Shown: positions 28,635-37,552 of the stretch, piece after piece | Layout: every line of letters starts with the position of its first letter | How positions within the stretch are numbered: the stretch's first letter is position 1 | Source of the DNA: Acinetobacter nosocomialis NIPH 2119 | GTDB taxonomy: Bacteria; Pseudomonadota; Gammaproteobacteria; Pseudomonadales; Moraxellaceae | Reading direction: 5' to 3' | NCBI RefSeq assembly: GCF_000368085.1 | Contig: NZ_KB849239.1 | Location: forward strand, 2,828,170 to 2,892,169 | Length of the DNA: 64,000 nucleotides | Translations under genes and position numbers: made by a program | Notes under the pieces: generated by a model | Told to the model about the DNA's origin: nothing | Databases searched by the model: none | What the model saw: only the letters and a program-made list of their open reading frames with translations

Positions 28635-30032
28635 TTATTCAATACGTTCGCCATGTTGGCTTAAATCCAGACCCATACGTTCATCATCGGCATTAACACG
28701 CAGACCAATCACCACATCAATTACTTTAAGAATAATGAAGGTTGCAATACCGCTGTAAACCATAGTTGCAAGTACACCTTCAACTTGTACCCACAATTGG
28801 CCTGCAAATGTTGGTGCTAAAGTCACACTAGCTGCTTTAATGATTTCATCACTATAGAACACGCCAGTTAAAATCGCGCCGACAATACCACCTACTGCAT
28901 GTAAACCAAAGGCATCCAATGCATCATCCGCTTTGAGTAAACGTTTAAGTGCTGTAATACCCCAGAAGCAGACTACACCACCGATTAAGCCCATCACTAG
29001 AGCTCCGCCTACGCCGACGAAACCTGCTGCTGGTGTAATCACAACCAAACCAGCCACAGCACCAGATGCACCACCTAATACAGAAGCTTTACCACGAATC
29101 ATACGTTCTACAACTAACCAAGAGAACGCAGCAGCAGCGGCAGCAACTTGAGTCACTAAAATTGCCATACTTGCACGAGCACCAGCGCCTAACGCACTAC
29201 CACCATTAAAGCCGAACCAACCTACCCAAAGTAAGCTTGCACCGATTACAGTTAAAGTTAAGTTATGCGGTGCCATAGATTCACGGCCAAGGCCAATACG
29301 TTTACCAAGCATGTAAGCTGCGACTAAACCTGCAACACCAGAGTTGATATGTACAACTGTACCACCAGCAAAATCTAATGCGCCTGCTTTAAATAACCAA
29401 CCATCTGTTGCCCACACCCAGTGAGTAATTGGCGCATAAACCACAAGTACCCAAATTGTAATAAAGGCCATGAAAGCTGAATATTTCATACGGTCAGCAA
29501 TCGAACCACTCAAAATTGCGACAGTAATGATGGCAAAAGTCATTTGGAAAATAACAAATAAGCTTTCAGGAATTGTTCCACTTAGTGCGTTAAAGCCTAC
29601 GCCATTGAGCATAGCTTTAGACAAGTCACCAAAGTATGCACCTGTGCCAGAGAACGCGAGTGAATAACCAGCAATCACCCAAAGCAAACTTACCAAAATT
29701 GCAGCAGAAAGGCTGAACATCATGGTACTTAATACGTTTTTCTTACGGACCATACCGCCGTAGAACAATGCCAAACCAGGAATCGTCATCAACAGTACTA
29801 AAGCTGTTGAAACTAAAATCCAAGATGTATCGCCTGTATCGAGTTTTGGTGTCGGTGCTGGAGCTGCCGGAGTTGCGGCAGCTGCTGGTGCTGCTGCAGA
29901 TGTTGCAGGTGCTGCAGACGTTGATGTTGCTGTAACCTCAGATGTCGGTGTTGTTACAGTCTCTTCTGCCCAAGCGGCAGTACCACCCAAAAGTGCGCCT
30001 GTTAGACTCAGCGCCATAAGCATTTTTTTCAT
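28635..30032 (-). CDS. amtB: Ammonium transporter AmtB
   Basis: AmtB is an inner-membrane trimeric ammonium channel gated by the PII protein. The 465-residue protein has a signal peptide (1-22) and then a low-complexity Ala/Pro/Thr segment (about 23-65). Eleven hydrophobic helices follow. The twin histidines lie in GGTVVHINSG and FGLHAVGG, and the conserved Asp in the ALDFAGG segment. The low-complexity periplasmic extension is longer than in E. coli AmtB. It is co-transcribed with glnK, 57 bases upstream. Confidence 0.94.
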   Translation of the reverse strand: MKKMLMALSLTGALLGGTAAWAEETVTTPTSEVTATSTSAAPATSAAAPAAAATPAAPAPTPKLDTGDTSWILVSTALVLLMTIPGLALFYGGMVRKKNVLSTMMFSLSAAILVSLLWVIAGYSLAFSGTGAYFGDLSKAMLNGVGFNALSGTIPESLFVIFQMTFAIITVAILSGSIADRMKYSAFMAFITIWVLVVYAPITHWVWATDGWLFKAGALDFAGGTVVHINSGVAGLVAAYMLGKRIGLGRESMAPHNLTLTVIGASLLWVGWFGFNGGSALGAGARASMAILVTQVAAAAAAFSWLVVERMIRGKASVLGGASGAVAGLVVITPAAGFVGVGGALVMGLIGGVVCFWGITALKRLLKADDALDAFGLHAVGGIVGAILTGVFYSDEIIKAASVTLAPTFAGQLWVQVEGVLATMVYSGIATFIILKVIDVVIGLRVNADDERMGLDLSQHGERIE

Positions 30033-30089
30033 TCGTGTCCCCCAACCTCATTTGCGAGCTATTTATTGCTCAGCAAGCTTTGTGCCAAT

Positions 30090-30464
<375 letters not shown>

Positions 30465-30707
30465 TTATGTTCAATTTTCATGCCAATATTTCAAAGGTTG
30501 GAGGAGATGAATCTTTTGCATGAGCTTTCTTTATAACCTATTTAGTTATCAAGATGTAGATGAGCTACTAAAAATAAAATGAATTTGCAGTCCTGTTTTT
30601 ATTTCATTTTATCGTTATCCAATATGGAAAAGCCAAGAAGCCTATATACGAGGTTCAAGCAGTGTTAAACTGGCAAGCATAAGGTAATACAACAGTTTGG
30701 ATATCTC

Positions 30708-30935
30708 ATGCTAGAAACTCTATTACAGGCTATTTTGGAACAAATTGACGAGCCTAAAAAAGATTTAGAAAAAAACTTACGTGCATTATTAAATGAAACT
30801 GTCGAGAAATTAGACCTCGTGTCTAAACAAGAAATCGAAAGACAAAAAACTGCACTTCATTTAGCCAACCAACGTTTAGAAGAGCTACAAAAACAAGTAA
30901 GTCTATTAGAAGAAACTTTAAAGAATAAAAAATAA
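30708..30935 (+). CDS. ubiK: Ubiquinone biosynthesis accessory factor UbiK (BMFP family)
   Basis: This 75-residue coiled-coil protein of the BMFP/UbiK family binds UbiJ and helps aerobic ubiquinone synthesis. The sequence is an acidic-amphipathic helix followed by a heptad-rich segment (about 40-72) with QKTALHLANQRLEELQKQV. The typical family length is about 75-95. It lies 65 bases ahead of comM. Confidence 0.85.
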   Translation: MLETLLQAILEQIDEPKKDLEKNLRALLNETVEKLDLVSKQEIERQKTALHLANQRLEELQKQVSLLEETLKNKK

Positions 30936-31000
30936 GCACCAATGTAGCGCACTTATACTTTACAACGATTAAAAATTAAGCACCACAATGGAACAAGAAG

Positions 31001-32488
31001 ATGTCTTTTTCTAAAATTTATACTCGGGGACTTTTAGGCTTACATGCGCCTCTCATTGAAGTAGAGGTACATGTGAGTCAAGGCTTACCTTCTCTAACGA
31101 TCGTAGGGCTTGCTGAAGCAGCAGTCAGGGAGAGTAAGGACAGGGTTCGCTCAGCAATTATTAATAGTGGATTTCAGTTTCCGACTAAACGGCTGACTAT
31201 TAATCTTGCTCCCGCAGATTTGCCCAAAGATGGTTCACGTTTAGATTTACCGATTGCATTAGGGATATTAATTGCCTCAGGTCAGCTTCCAGAGAACTGC
31301 ACTGAAGACTTTGAATTTATTGGAGAGTTAGCACTAGATGGTCATGTAAGACCTATTTCAGGTGCTTTAACTTTGGCAATGGCCTGCCAACAAGCCCAGC
31401 ATAAAATTGTTTTACCCCAAGATAATAGTCAGGATATTAGTCATTTACCAAATCTTGAGTGTTATCCGGTTAGTCATTTAAAAGAAGTTTGTGAACACTT
31501 TTTAGGAAATACCAAGCTATCTCAGGTGCAATCATCTTCCCGCTCAAATGACATGCCGTATAAATTTGACCTTGCTGATGTAAAAGGTCAGCTACGTCCA
31601 CGTCGTGCACTGGAAATTGCAGCTGCTGGAGGGCACTCCCTGCTCTTTAAAGGACCACCGGGTACAGGTAAGACTTTACTCGCCTCACGTCTTCCTTCAA
31701 TTTTACCACCACTTTCTACTCAAGAAACGCTTGAAGTTGCGAGTATTTATTCGATTTCAAATACACCGCATATTTTTGGACAGCGCCCTTTTCGTGCACC
31801 CCACCATACAGCCTCAGCAATTGCACTAGTTGGGGGCGGTTCTCATCCTAAACCGGGTGAAATTACCTTATCTCACTTAGGGGTTCTCTTTTTAGATGAA
31901 TTACCCGAGTTTGATCGCAAAGTATTAGAAGTCTTACGCCAGCCGCTTGAGTCAAAAGAAATTATCATTTCACGGGCAGCCCGGCAAATTACCTATCCTG
32001 CCAACTTTCAGCTTATAGCAGCAATGAACCCCTGCCCATGTGGTTACGCATTTAATCAAGACAGTCGTTGTCAGTGTTCACCCGAAAGTATTAAGCGCTA
32101 TCAAAATCGTATATCGGGGCCATTACTTGACCGCATCGATTTACATATCGATGTACCGCCATTAAAAGCTCAGGAACTACAAGATCCAACACCCGCCGAA
32201 GATTCAACAACTGTGCGACAACGTGTGATTTATGCTTATGAACAACAAATAAAAAGGCAGGATTGTTTGAATCAGGCACTTTCACCGAAACAACTAGAAC
32301 AATTCGCTGTCCTAGATGACGCGTCACAGCGAATGATTGAAATGGCTCAGCAACGTTTAAATTTATCTGCACGTGCTTATCATCGTGTTTTACGGGTTGC
32401 TCGCACCATTGCCGATTTGTCTCAAAGTGAGATGATTCAAAGTCCTCACCTTACAGAAGCACTCTCTTATCGAGGCAATCATTCTTAA
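31001..32488 (+). CDS. comM: Competence-related branch-migration helicase ComM (uninterrupted)
   Basis: ComM (YifB family) is an AAA+ helicase that extends heteroduplexes during natural transformation. The 495-residue protein has an N-terminal Lon-like ChlI domain (1-170). The AAA+ domain has Walker A GPPGTGKT at 218-225 and Walker B LFLDELPEF. A four-cysteine insert (CPCGYAFNQDSRCQC) and a C-terminal Mg-chelatase domain follow. It is the classic insertion site of AbaR resistance islands in A. baumannii; here the reading frame is complete. Candidate ACCGC target pentamers occur at 31765, 32130 and 32155. Confidence 0.94.
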   Translation: MSFSKIYTRGLLGLHAPLIEVEVHVSQGLPSLTIVGLAEAAVRESKDRVRSAIINSGFQFPTKRLTINLAPADLPKDGSRLDLPIALGILIASGQLPENCTEDFEFIGELALDGHVRPISGALTLAMACQQAQHKIVLPQDNSQDISHLPNLECYPVSHLKEVCEHFLGNTKLSQVQSSSRSNDMPYKFDLADVKGQLRPRRALEIAAAGGHSLLFKGPPGTGKTLLASRLPSILPPLSTQETLEVASIYSISNTPHIFGQRPFRAPHHTASAIALVGGGSHPKPGEITLSHLGVLFLDELPEFDRKVLEVLRQPLESKEIIISRAARQITYPANFQLIAAMNPCPCGYAFNQDSRCQCSPESIKRYQNRISGPLLDRIDLHIDVPPLKAQELQDPTPAEDSTTVRQRVIYAYEQQIKRQDCLNQALSPKQLEQFAVLDDASQRMIEMAQQRLNLSARAYHRVLRVARTIADLSQSEMIQSPHLTEALSYRGNHS

Positions 32489-32491
32489 AAT

Positions 32492-32520
32492 AAAACAGCG
32501 GATTATGAGTCCGCTGTTCA
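32492..32520. terminator. Terminator between convergent comM and the MocR gene
   Basis: AACAGCGGA (32494-32502) pairs with TCCGCTGTT (32510-32518) around TTATGAG. The T-run is weak, but the stem is perfect and lies between two convergent stops. Confidence 0.7.
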
Positions 32521-33942
32521 TTTATTTCTATTAAGAATATTGTTTAAGTTTTCAATTAAAGTCGTAATTTCTTTCTCTGATAAAGCTGCAAAACCAAAGC
32601 GAATACTACAATTAGGATGTTCTTCCTGTTTAAACTTATGCTCTGCATCAATGTTGAGCTCTTTTAACTTTATGAGCTGTTCTTGGGTAAATGTTTTCTG
32701 AAATTTCACCCACAAAGCCATTCCACCTGCAGGTGGTTGTATTTGAATACTTTGAGCAAAAACTCTTTGAAACTCAGCTAAGGCATGATCACGACGTAAC
32801 TTATAAATCTTTTTCATTTTACGTATGTGTCGTTTGATCTCTCCTCTCTGCATTAAATCCGCTAAAGCGAGTTCCGTAATATTATTGCCCTGCCGGTCAA
32901 TCAATAAAATATCTTCAGTAATGGAGTGAATGATGGGGGGAGCTGCCACGATGTAGCCTAACCGAATACCAGGTGCAAAAACTTTAGACAATGAGCCCAC
33001 ATGAATGACCAACTCAGAATGAGGCAAACTCGCTAAGGGTGGCATAGGTCGGCTGTCATAGTGAAATTCATGGTCATAGTCATCTTCAATAATGTAAAAC
33101 CCCCATTTTTTTGAAAGCTCTAAGAGTTGAAGACGACGACTCATTGGCATGGTAACTGTTGTGGGATATTGATGATGTGGCGTTGTATAGATGGCAGCGA
33201 CAGAATGTTCTTTTAAAATCCGTTCTAGATCTCCAATGACAATACCTTGCCCATCTAATTTGACAGTAACAACCTGAAAACCATTTGACTGAAATGCTTT
33301 AAATGCAGAAGGATAAAACAGCTCTTCAACGACAATGACGCCTTGGCGGTTTGGTAACGCGCGCGATGCAAGAAAAATTCCCATCTGGCTTCCACGTACA
33401 ACACAGATCTCATCTTCGGCAACATTCATAAAACGTTCCATCGATAGCATTTGTTGCAAGGCTTGTCTTAACTCAATCATTCCTCGTGGGTCACCATATC
33501 CCATGTACTGATTTTGCGTAATTTTAATGAGTGCATGCCGATAGGCCCTCGAAAATAATTCGTATGGAATAAGCCTCGGATCTGGCACACCATCGTTATG
33601 TGGACGTTGAATCACTTCTTGAATAATTGGCTTATCATTAACTTTTAGCTCAGATACTGACTCTATTTGAAGCTGTTTTTCCGGCAAAACATCTGCCACA
33701 AATGTGCCTTTTCGGGGGCGAGTCACTAGCCATCCTTGTGCCTCTAATTCCTCATATGCCGCTTGTACCGTTTTCCGATTAATTCCTAGTTCTTTTGACA
33801 AGCTACGAGACCCTGGTAGCATAGTTCCCTGTACTAAACGCCCATTTAAAATTTCTTGGCTAATCAAGTTAGTAAGCTTTAAAAAAACTGTTTTTTCTTC
33901 TCTTTCATCGATACGGAAATGTACTTGCCAAGGTCTTAGCAT
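32518..33942 (-). CDS. MocR/PdxR-type transcriptional regulator
   Basis: This 474-residue chimeric regulator has an N-terminal GntR winged helix (about 15-80, with LPGSRSLSKELGINRKTVQAAYEEL) joined to a fold-type I aminotransferase domain. The PLP lysine is Lys320 in GSLSKVFAPG. MocR proteins usually sense an amino compound through PLP and control the divergent gene. Here that is the aldolase/DapA pair starting at 34054. CTGGA repeats in the 111-base gap resemble TauR-type operators. The effector is unknown; PdxR is possible but no pdxS/pdxT genes are present. Confidence 0.88.
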   Translation of the reverse strand: MLRPWQVHFRIDEREEKTVFLKLTNLISQEILNGRLVQGTMLPGSRSLSKELGINRKTVQAAYEELEAQGWLVTRPRKGTFVADVLPEKQLQIESVSELKVNDKPIIQEVIQRPHNDGVPDPRLIPYELFSRAYRHALIKITQNQYMGYGDPRGMIELRQALQQMLSMERFMNVAEDEICVVRGSQMGIFLASRALPNRQGVIVVEELFYPSAFKAFQSNGFQVVTVKLDGQGIVIGDLERILKEHSVAAIYTTPHHQYPTTVTMPMSRRLQLLELSKKWGFYIIEDDYDHEFHYDSRPMPPLASLPHSELVIHVGSLSKVFAPGIRLGYIVAAPPIIHSITEDILLIDRQGNNITELALADLMQRGEIKRHIRKMKKIYKLRRDHALAEFQRVFAQSIQIQPPAGGMALWVKFQKTFTQEQLIKLKELNIDAEHKFKQEEHPNCSIRFGFAALSEKEITTLIENLNNILNRNK

Positions 33943-33953
33943 ATTCGCCCCAT

Positions 33954-34042
33954 CTGGACCATATAACTTATAAAAACTGGATGTATTGATTCATCCAGTT
34001 ATTTTCTATTCTGCCTTCACCTACTTAATTTGGTCAACTGGA
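33954..34042. promoter_or_regulatory. Repeated CTGGA half-sites, probable MocR operator
   Basis: Direct CTGGA copies start at 33954, 33977 and 34038, and an inverted copy lies at 33994-33998. The middle pair is part of a perfect inverted repeat, AACTGGATG (33975-33983) and CATCCAGTT (33992-34000). MocR regulators such as TauR bind paired CTGGAC-type sites. The cluster lies between the divergent starts. Confidence 0.6.
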
Positions 34043-34053
34043 CTGGAGAAGAG

Positions 34054-34830
34054 ATGAAGACTGCTTCTGTAAACAAACAAGAGCTGATGCAACATGCACA
34101 GCAAGACATGCAAAAGTGGATTAGCGACTCAGATTTAACTGATCGTCAAAAGCTTGCACTCACTTGTCGTATTTTATTTGATCATGGTCATGATGCTGGT
34201 TTAGCGGGACAAATTACTTGCCGTAGTGAAAATAAAGAAACTTTTATTACTCAGCGTTTCGGATTAGGTTTTGATGAAATTACTGCTTCAAACTTACTTG
34301 AAGTAAATCAAGATCTAGAACCCATCAATCAAGAAGGAATGGCAAACCCAGCCAACCGTTTTCACACTTGGATTTATAAAGAACATCCAGAGGTGAATTG
34401 CATTATTCACACACATCCCACCCATGTAGCTGCTTTATCTATGCTACGGATTCCACTCATGATTTCTCAAATGGACGTCTGCGCACTTTATGAGGACTGC
34501 TCATTTGTAGGTCATTGGCCAGGTGTTCCTGTGGGTAATGAAGAAGGTATTTTGATTTCCTCTGCTCTGGGTAAAAACCGCGCTGTTTTGTTGTCTCACC
34601 ACGGCCAACTGGTCACAGGAAAAACTATTGAAGAAGCATGTAACTTGGCTCTTTTAATTGAACGCGCAGCCCAACTGCAACTACTGGCAATGTCTGCCGG
34701 ACAAATTCAGCCTATCCCCCACAGTCTAGCAACAGAAGCACATGACTGGGTATCTACCGATAAACGCAACAAAGTGAACTTTGCTTACTACGCACGTAAA
34801 GCTTTGAAAAACCATTCTGACTGTATTTAA
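34054..34830 (+). CDS. Class II aldolase/adducin family protein
   Basis: This is a zinc-dependent aldolase-type enzyme of 258 residues. Metal-binding histidines appear in HTHPTH (about residue 118-123) and in LSHHGQLVTG. The N-terminal segment FDHGHDAGLAGQIT is family-typical. Substrates of the family include fuculose- and ribulose-phosphates and other hydroxy-acids; none can be chosen from sequence. GGAG at 34045-34048 sits five bases before the ATG at 34054; an in-frame TTG at 34030 is less likely. It is followed after 15 bases by a DapA-like gene, so the two form an operon divergent from the MocR regulator. Confidence 0.88.
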   Translation: MKTASVNKQELMQHAQQDMQKWISDSDLTDRQKLALTCRILFDHGHDAGLAGQITCRSENKETFITQRFGLGFDEITASNLLEVNQDLEPINQEGMANPANRFHTWIYKEHPEVNCIIHTHPTHVAALSMLRIPLMISQMDVCALYEDCSFVGHWPGVPVGNEEGILISSALGKNRAVLLSHHGQLVTGKTIEEACNLALLIERAAQLQLLAMSAGQIQPIPHSLATEAHDWVSTDKRNKVNFAYYARKALKNHSDCI

Positions 34831-34845
34831 AAAGAGACTTCGACC

Positions 34846-35724
34846 ATGAAACTAAAAGGCATTATTGGCTACCCTGTTACTCCATTTTCTGATGACAACA
34901 CCATTAATCTTCCTGTTCTAAAACAAATGCTGAATTTGCTTATTGAAAATGGTTGCGATGCAATTGCACCTTTAGGCAGTACAGGCGAAAGCGCTTATCT
35001 TGAATGGGATGAATGGTGCTTAGTCGCAAAAACCTCAATTGAAAGCATTAATAAGCGCGTGCCTGTCATTATTGGAATTTCAGAACTCACCACTAATCAA
35101 GCCATCAAAAAAGCCCAGATCGCGCAAAGCTATGGTGCAGATGCACTTATGGTGATTCCTGTATCTTATTGGAAACTAACTGATCAAGAGATTTTTGAAT
35201 ATTATCAAGCGATTGCTCAGGCCACGAGTTTACCGATTATGGTGTATAACAACCCTGCAACCAGTGGCGTTGATATGTCTCCAGAGTTAATTGTGCGTAT
35301 GTTTAACAACATCGCAAATATCACGATGGTAAAAGAAAGCAGCGGCGATATTCAGCGCATGCATAAAATTTATGAACTATCAAAAGGTGAACTTCCGTTT
35401 TATAACGGTTGTAATCCTCTAGCTTTAGAGGCCTTATGTGCGGGAGCAAGCGGTTGGTGTACAGCAGCACCAAACTTGCTAGGCCAGCAACCTCAACAGC
35501 TTATTCAACACGTCAAAAATGGTGAATTAGAGCAAGCTCAGAAGTCATTTTACCAACAACTTCCTGTCCTACGTTTTATTGTAACTGGTGGTTTGCCTCA
35601 AACAATTAAAGCAGGTTTACAGTTAAAAGGTATTTCTGCGGGGTCACCACGTAAACCTTTGTCTAAAGCCACGAATATTGAGCTTAATCAGTTAAAACAA
35701 CTACTTTCTGAAATAGAAAACTAA
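34846..35724 (+). CDS. DapA/N-acetylneuraminate lyase superfamily aldolase
   Basis: This is a 292-residue TIM-barrel class I aldolase. GSTGE (about 45-49) binds the pyruvate carboxylate, Tyr in MVYNNPATSGVD assists, and the Schiff-base Lys is in MVKESSGD. The arginine that follows YNVPS in true dihydrodipicolinate synthase is replaced by Thr, so lysine biosynthesis is unlikely. A catabolic pyruvate- or keto-acid-linked aldolase or dehydratase is inferred. It is the second gene of the MocR-divergent operon and ends at a strong terminator. Confidence 0.85.
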   Translation: MKLKGIIGYPVTPFSDDNTINLPVLKQMLNLLIENGCDAIAPLGSTGESAYLEWDEWCLVAKTSIESINKRVPVIIGISELTTNQAIKKAQIAQSYGADALMVIPVSYWKLTDQEIFEYYQAIAQATSLPIMVYNNPATSGVDMSPELIVRMFNNIANITMVKESSGDIQRMHKIYELSKGELPFYNGCNPLALEALCAGASGWCTAAPNLLGQQPQQLIQHVKNGELEQAQKSFYQQLPVLRFIVTGGLPQTIKAGLQLKGISAGSPRKPLSKATNIELNQLKQLLSEIEN

Positions 35725-35755
35725 TAAAAAAGCGGGTTGATTTACCCGCTTTTTT
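35724..35755. terminator. Bidirectional terminator between the DapA-like gene and the TorF porin
   Basis: AGCGGGT (35731-35737) pairs with ACCCGCT (35744-35750), flanked by six A and six T. Confidence 0.88.
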
Positions 35756-35766
35756 ACAGCATAAAC

Positions 35767-36588
35767 TTAGAAAGTTTTAGTTAAACTAAATACTAGGCCA
35801 GCGTCATAAGGCTTTTTCTGAGCATCAGTCATACCAGAAGTACTCACATCGGTACCCACTACGTCTAATTCAGCCAAAATACCTAAAATGTTACGGTTTA
35901 CACCAACTTTATAATCGATATAGCTGTCGTCTGTACCAGGGCCGCCCGCAACTACGGCTAAAGCCTCTTTGTTTTTGAATTTGTTATAACCAACTGATGC
36001 AAGTCCAGTAAATCCAGTGTTTGCAATTGGTGCCGAATAACCTACGTTAAAATACCAGAACTGTTTAGAGTTCGCCCAGTAGTCATTTGAATAGTTAACG
36101 CCCACACTGAGCGCATCGCCTTTAAATAAAGAATCGGCAAACGTTAACTTACCGTAAACTTCATTAAAATCTAATCCATTTTTGCCATCGTAACCAATAC
36201 CGTTACGGTCAAAACTATGCCCCGAACCAATGTAACCATAATGGATCACACCTACATCATAAGTTGGCGCAAGCTTATCGGATAATTTTAATGTATTGGT
36301 ATAACCCAAAGCGACATCTGTTTCAGTTGAGTTACCTGTTACACCAAAATCAACACTTGAACCCCAAAGCGATAAATAAGCACCTGATTTATGAGAAAAA
36401 GTAAAACCACCTTGAATGGCAGGGTTATTTGAAGATTGTGTAACACCACGGAAACGATAATCTGTAGTTGCTGCTACGCTACCTGTTGTCGTGATTCCAT
36501 AGAAAGATGGAGCACTTTCAGCCATAACCATGGTTGAACCTGCTGTGAGTACGCCGACTGCTACTGCTTTAAGTGCAAATTTCATCAT
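35767..36588 (-). CDS. TorF family putative porin
   Basis: This is a 273-residue outer-membrane beta-barrel candidate of the Gcw_chp/TorF family. The signal peptide runs to MVMA (about residue 23), and the opening SVAATTDYRFRGVTQSSNNPAIQGGF is the family signature. Alternating aromatic strands follow, with a terminal Phe in SLTKTF as in barrel proteins. GGGGAG six bases before the ATG at 36588 decides this start over a GTG at 36603. Transport substrate is unknown. It neighbours a catabolic-looking operon and another porin gene. Confidence 0.85.
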   Translation of the reverse strand: MMKFALKAVAVGVLTAGSTMVMAESAPSFYGITTTGSVAATTDYRFRGVTQSSNNPAIQGGFTFSHKSGAYLSLWGSSVDFGVTGNSTETDVALGYTNTLKLSDKLAPTYDVGVIHYGYIGSGHSFDRNGIGYDGKNGLDFNEVYGKLTFADSLFKGDALSVGVNYSNDYWANSKQFWYFNVGYSAPIANTGFTGLASVGYNKFKNKEALAVVAGGPGTDDSYIDYKVGVNRNILGILAELDVVGTDVSTSGMTDAQKKPYDAGLVFSLTKTF

Positions 36589-37552
36589 TTTGATCTCCCC
36601 CACAATGAACGCACGATTTAATTGAATTAAACAAATTTTGTTACTTAAGCTTTAGCAATTGCTGTGCCAAGTCCATATTTCGTATCGCTGGGCTGCATAA
36701 GTTTTGAAATCAAATTCTTTTTAAAATGAAAATATTGCCTAACGCTCATAGAAATATATTTATAAAAAACAAATATATAGAATAGATTTATTACAAATCT
36801 AAAAATACTCAACATAGAAAAACCCCTTATCGGAAATTAGTAACCGAGGTAAGAAGTATTCCTTTGATACGCGTAAATTTTCTATTTAGATCTAAAGTTG
36901 AGATATAAAAAGTATGTAAATTATTGAAGGCGGTAGATGAAATGATCTGTGATTGAGCATTTTTGCTTACTTCATTTCTGTATTTATTTCTGAGTTAAAG
37001 TCGATGAACTATTTTGGGTCTTTTTTAGGCACCCATATAAATAAAAAAAGTACTGCACAGAATTTATGCAAAATATCGCACTAGATTTGATCAGTTCAAT
37101 TAAATTCTATTGGCTTATTATAACAATCGGTTCATATATACAGTACTTCTAAAAATAATGTTATACAGTAACATTTTATAAGTAGGCTTAAAATAAATCG
37201 TTGAAAAAATCAACTCAAAGCAAGGTTAAAAAGTAAACATATCCAGCAAAAAAGGATAAAAAATGAACACAAGAATCACGTATTTTTTGAAGTTTGACTA
37301 TAAAATAAATGGTAAAAATCAACTAAAAAATAAATTACTTTTTTTATTTTAAACAATACATTAAGTATAAAAGGCTATGAGTAAATTTACTAAATAACCG
37401 GTAGCACATTAATCAATTTCTGCATAGCATATATAAAATAAAATCAACAAAAATATATCTTTTTTATAGATTACTTATACAATTGATGGAAATCCTAGGC
37501 CCTGAACTATAACAAGACACAGGATTTATCGTTTTTATGAGGTTCTTTAAAT
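36589..37552. other. Long AT-rich intergenic region between the torF-like and oprD genes
   Basis: Nearly 1 kb very rich in A+T holds divergent promoters for the two porin genes. I see no RNA family, repeat or operator with confidence. A loose hairpin (CTTATCGG and CCGAGGTAAG, about 36827-36854) is present. One short frame at 37263-37352 has a good AAAGGA ribosome site. The extreme base composition and length suggest strong regulation, nucleoid-protein (H-NS-like) silencing, or the residue of a lost gene; none can be decided. Confidence 0.5.
37263..37352 (+). CDS. Possible 29-residue small protein
   Basis: An ATG at 37263 follows AAAGGA (37251-37256) with six-base spacing and opens 29 codons to a TAA. 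The product is basic and Lys/Asn/Phe/Leu-rich, as expected by chance in such AT-rich DNA. There is no homologue I recognise. Only the ribosome site argues for it. Confidence 0.15.
   Translation: MNTRITYFLKFDYKINGKNQLKNKLLFLF

Noticed and set aside
34846..35724. dapA for lysine biosynthesis
   Set aside because: The key Arg after the YNxP motif is missing and the context is a MocR-linked catabolic operon.
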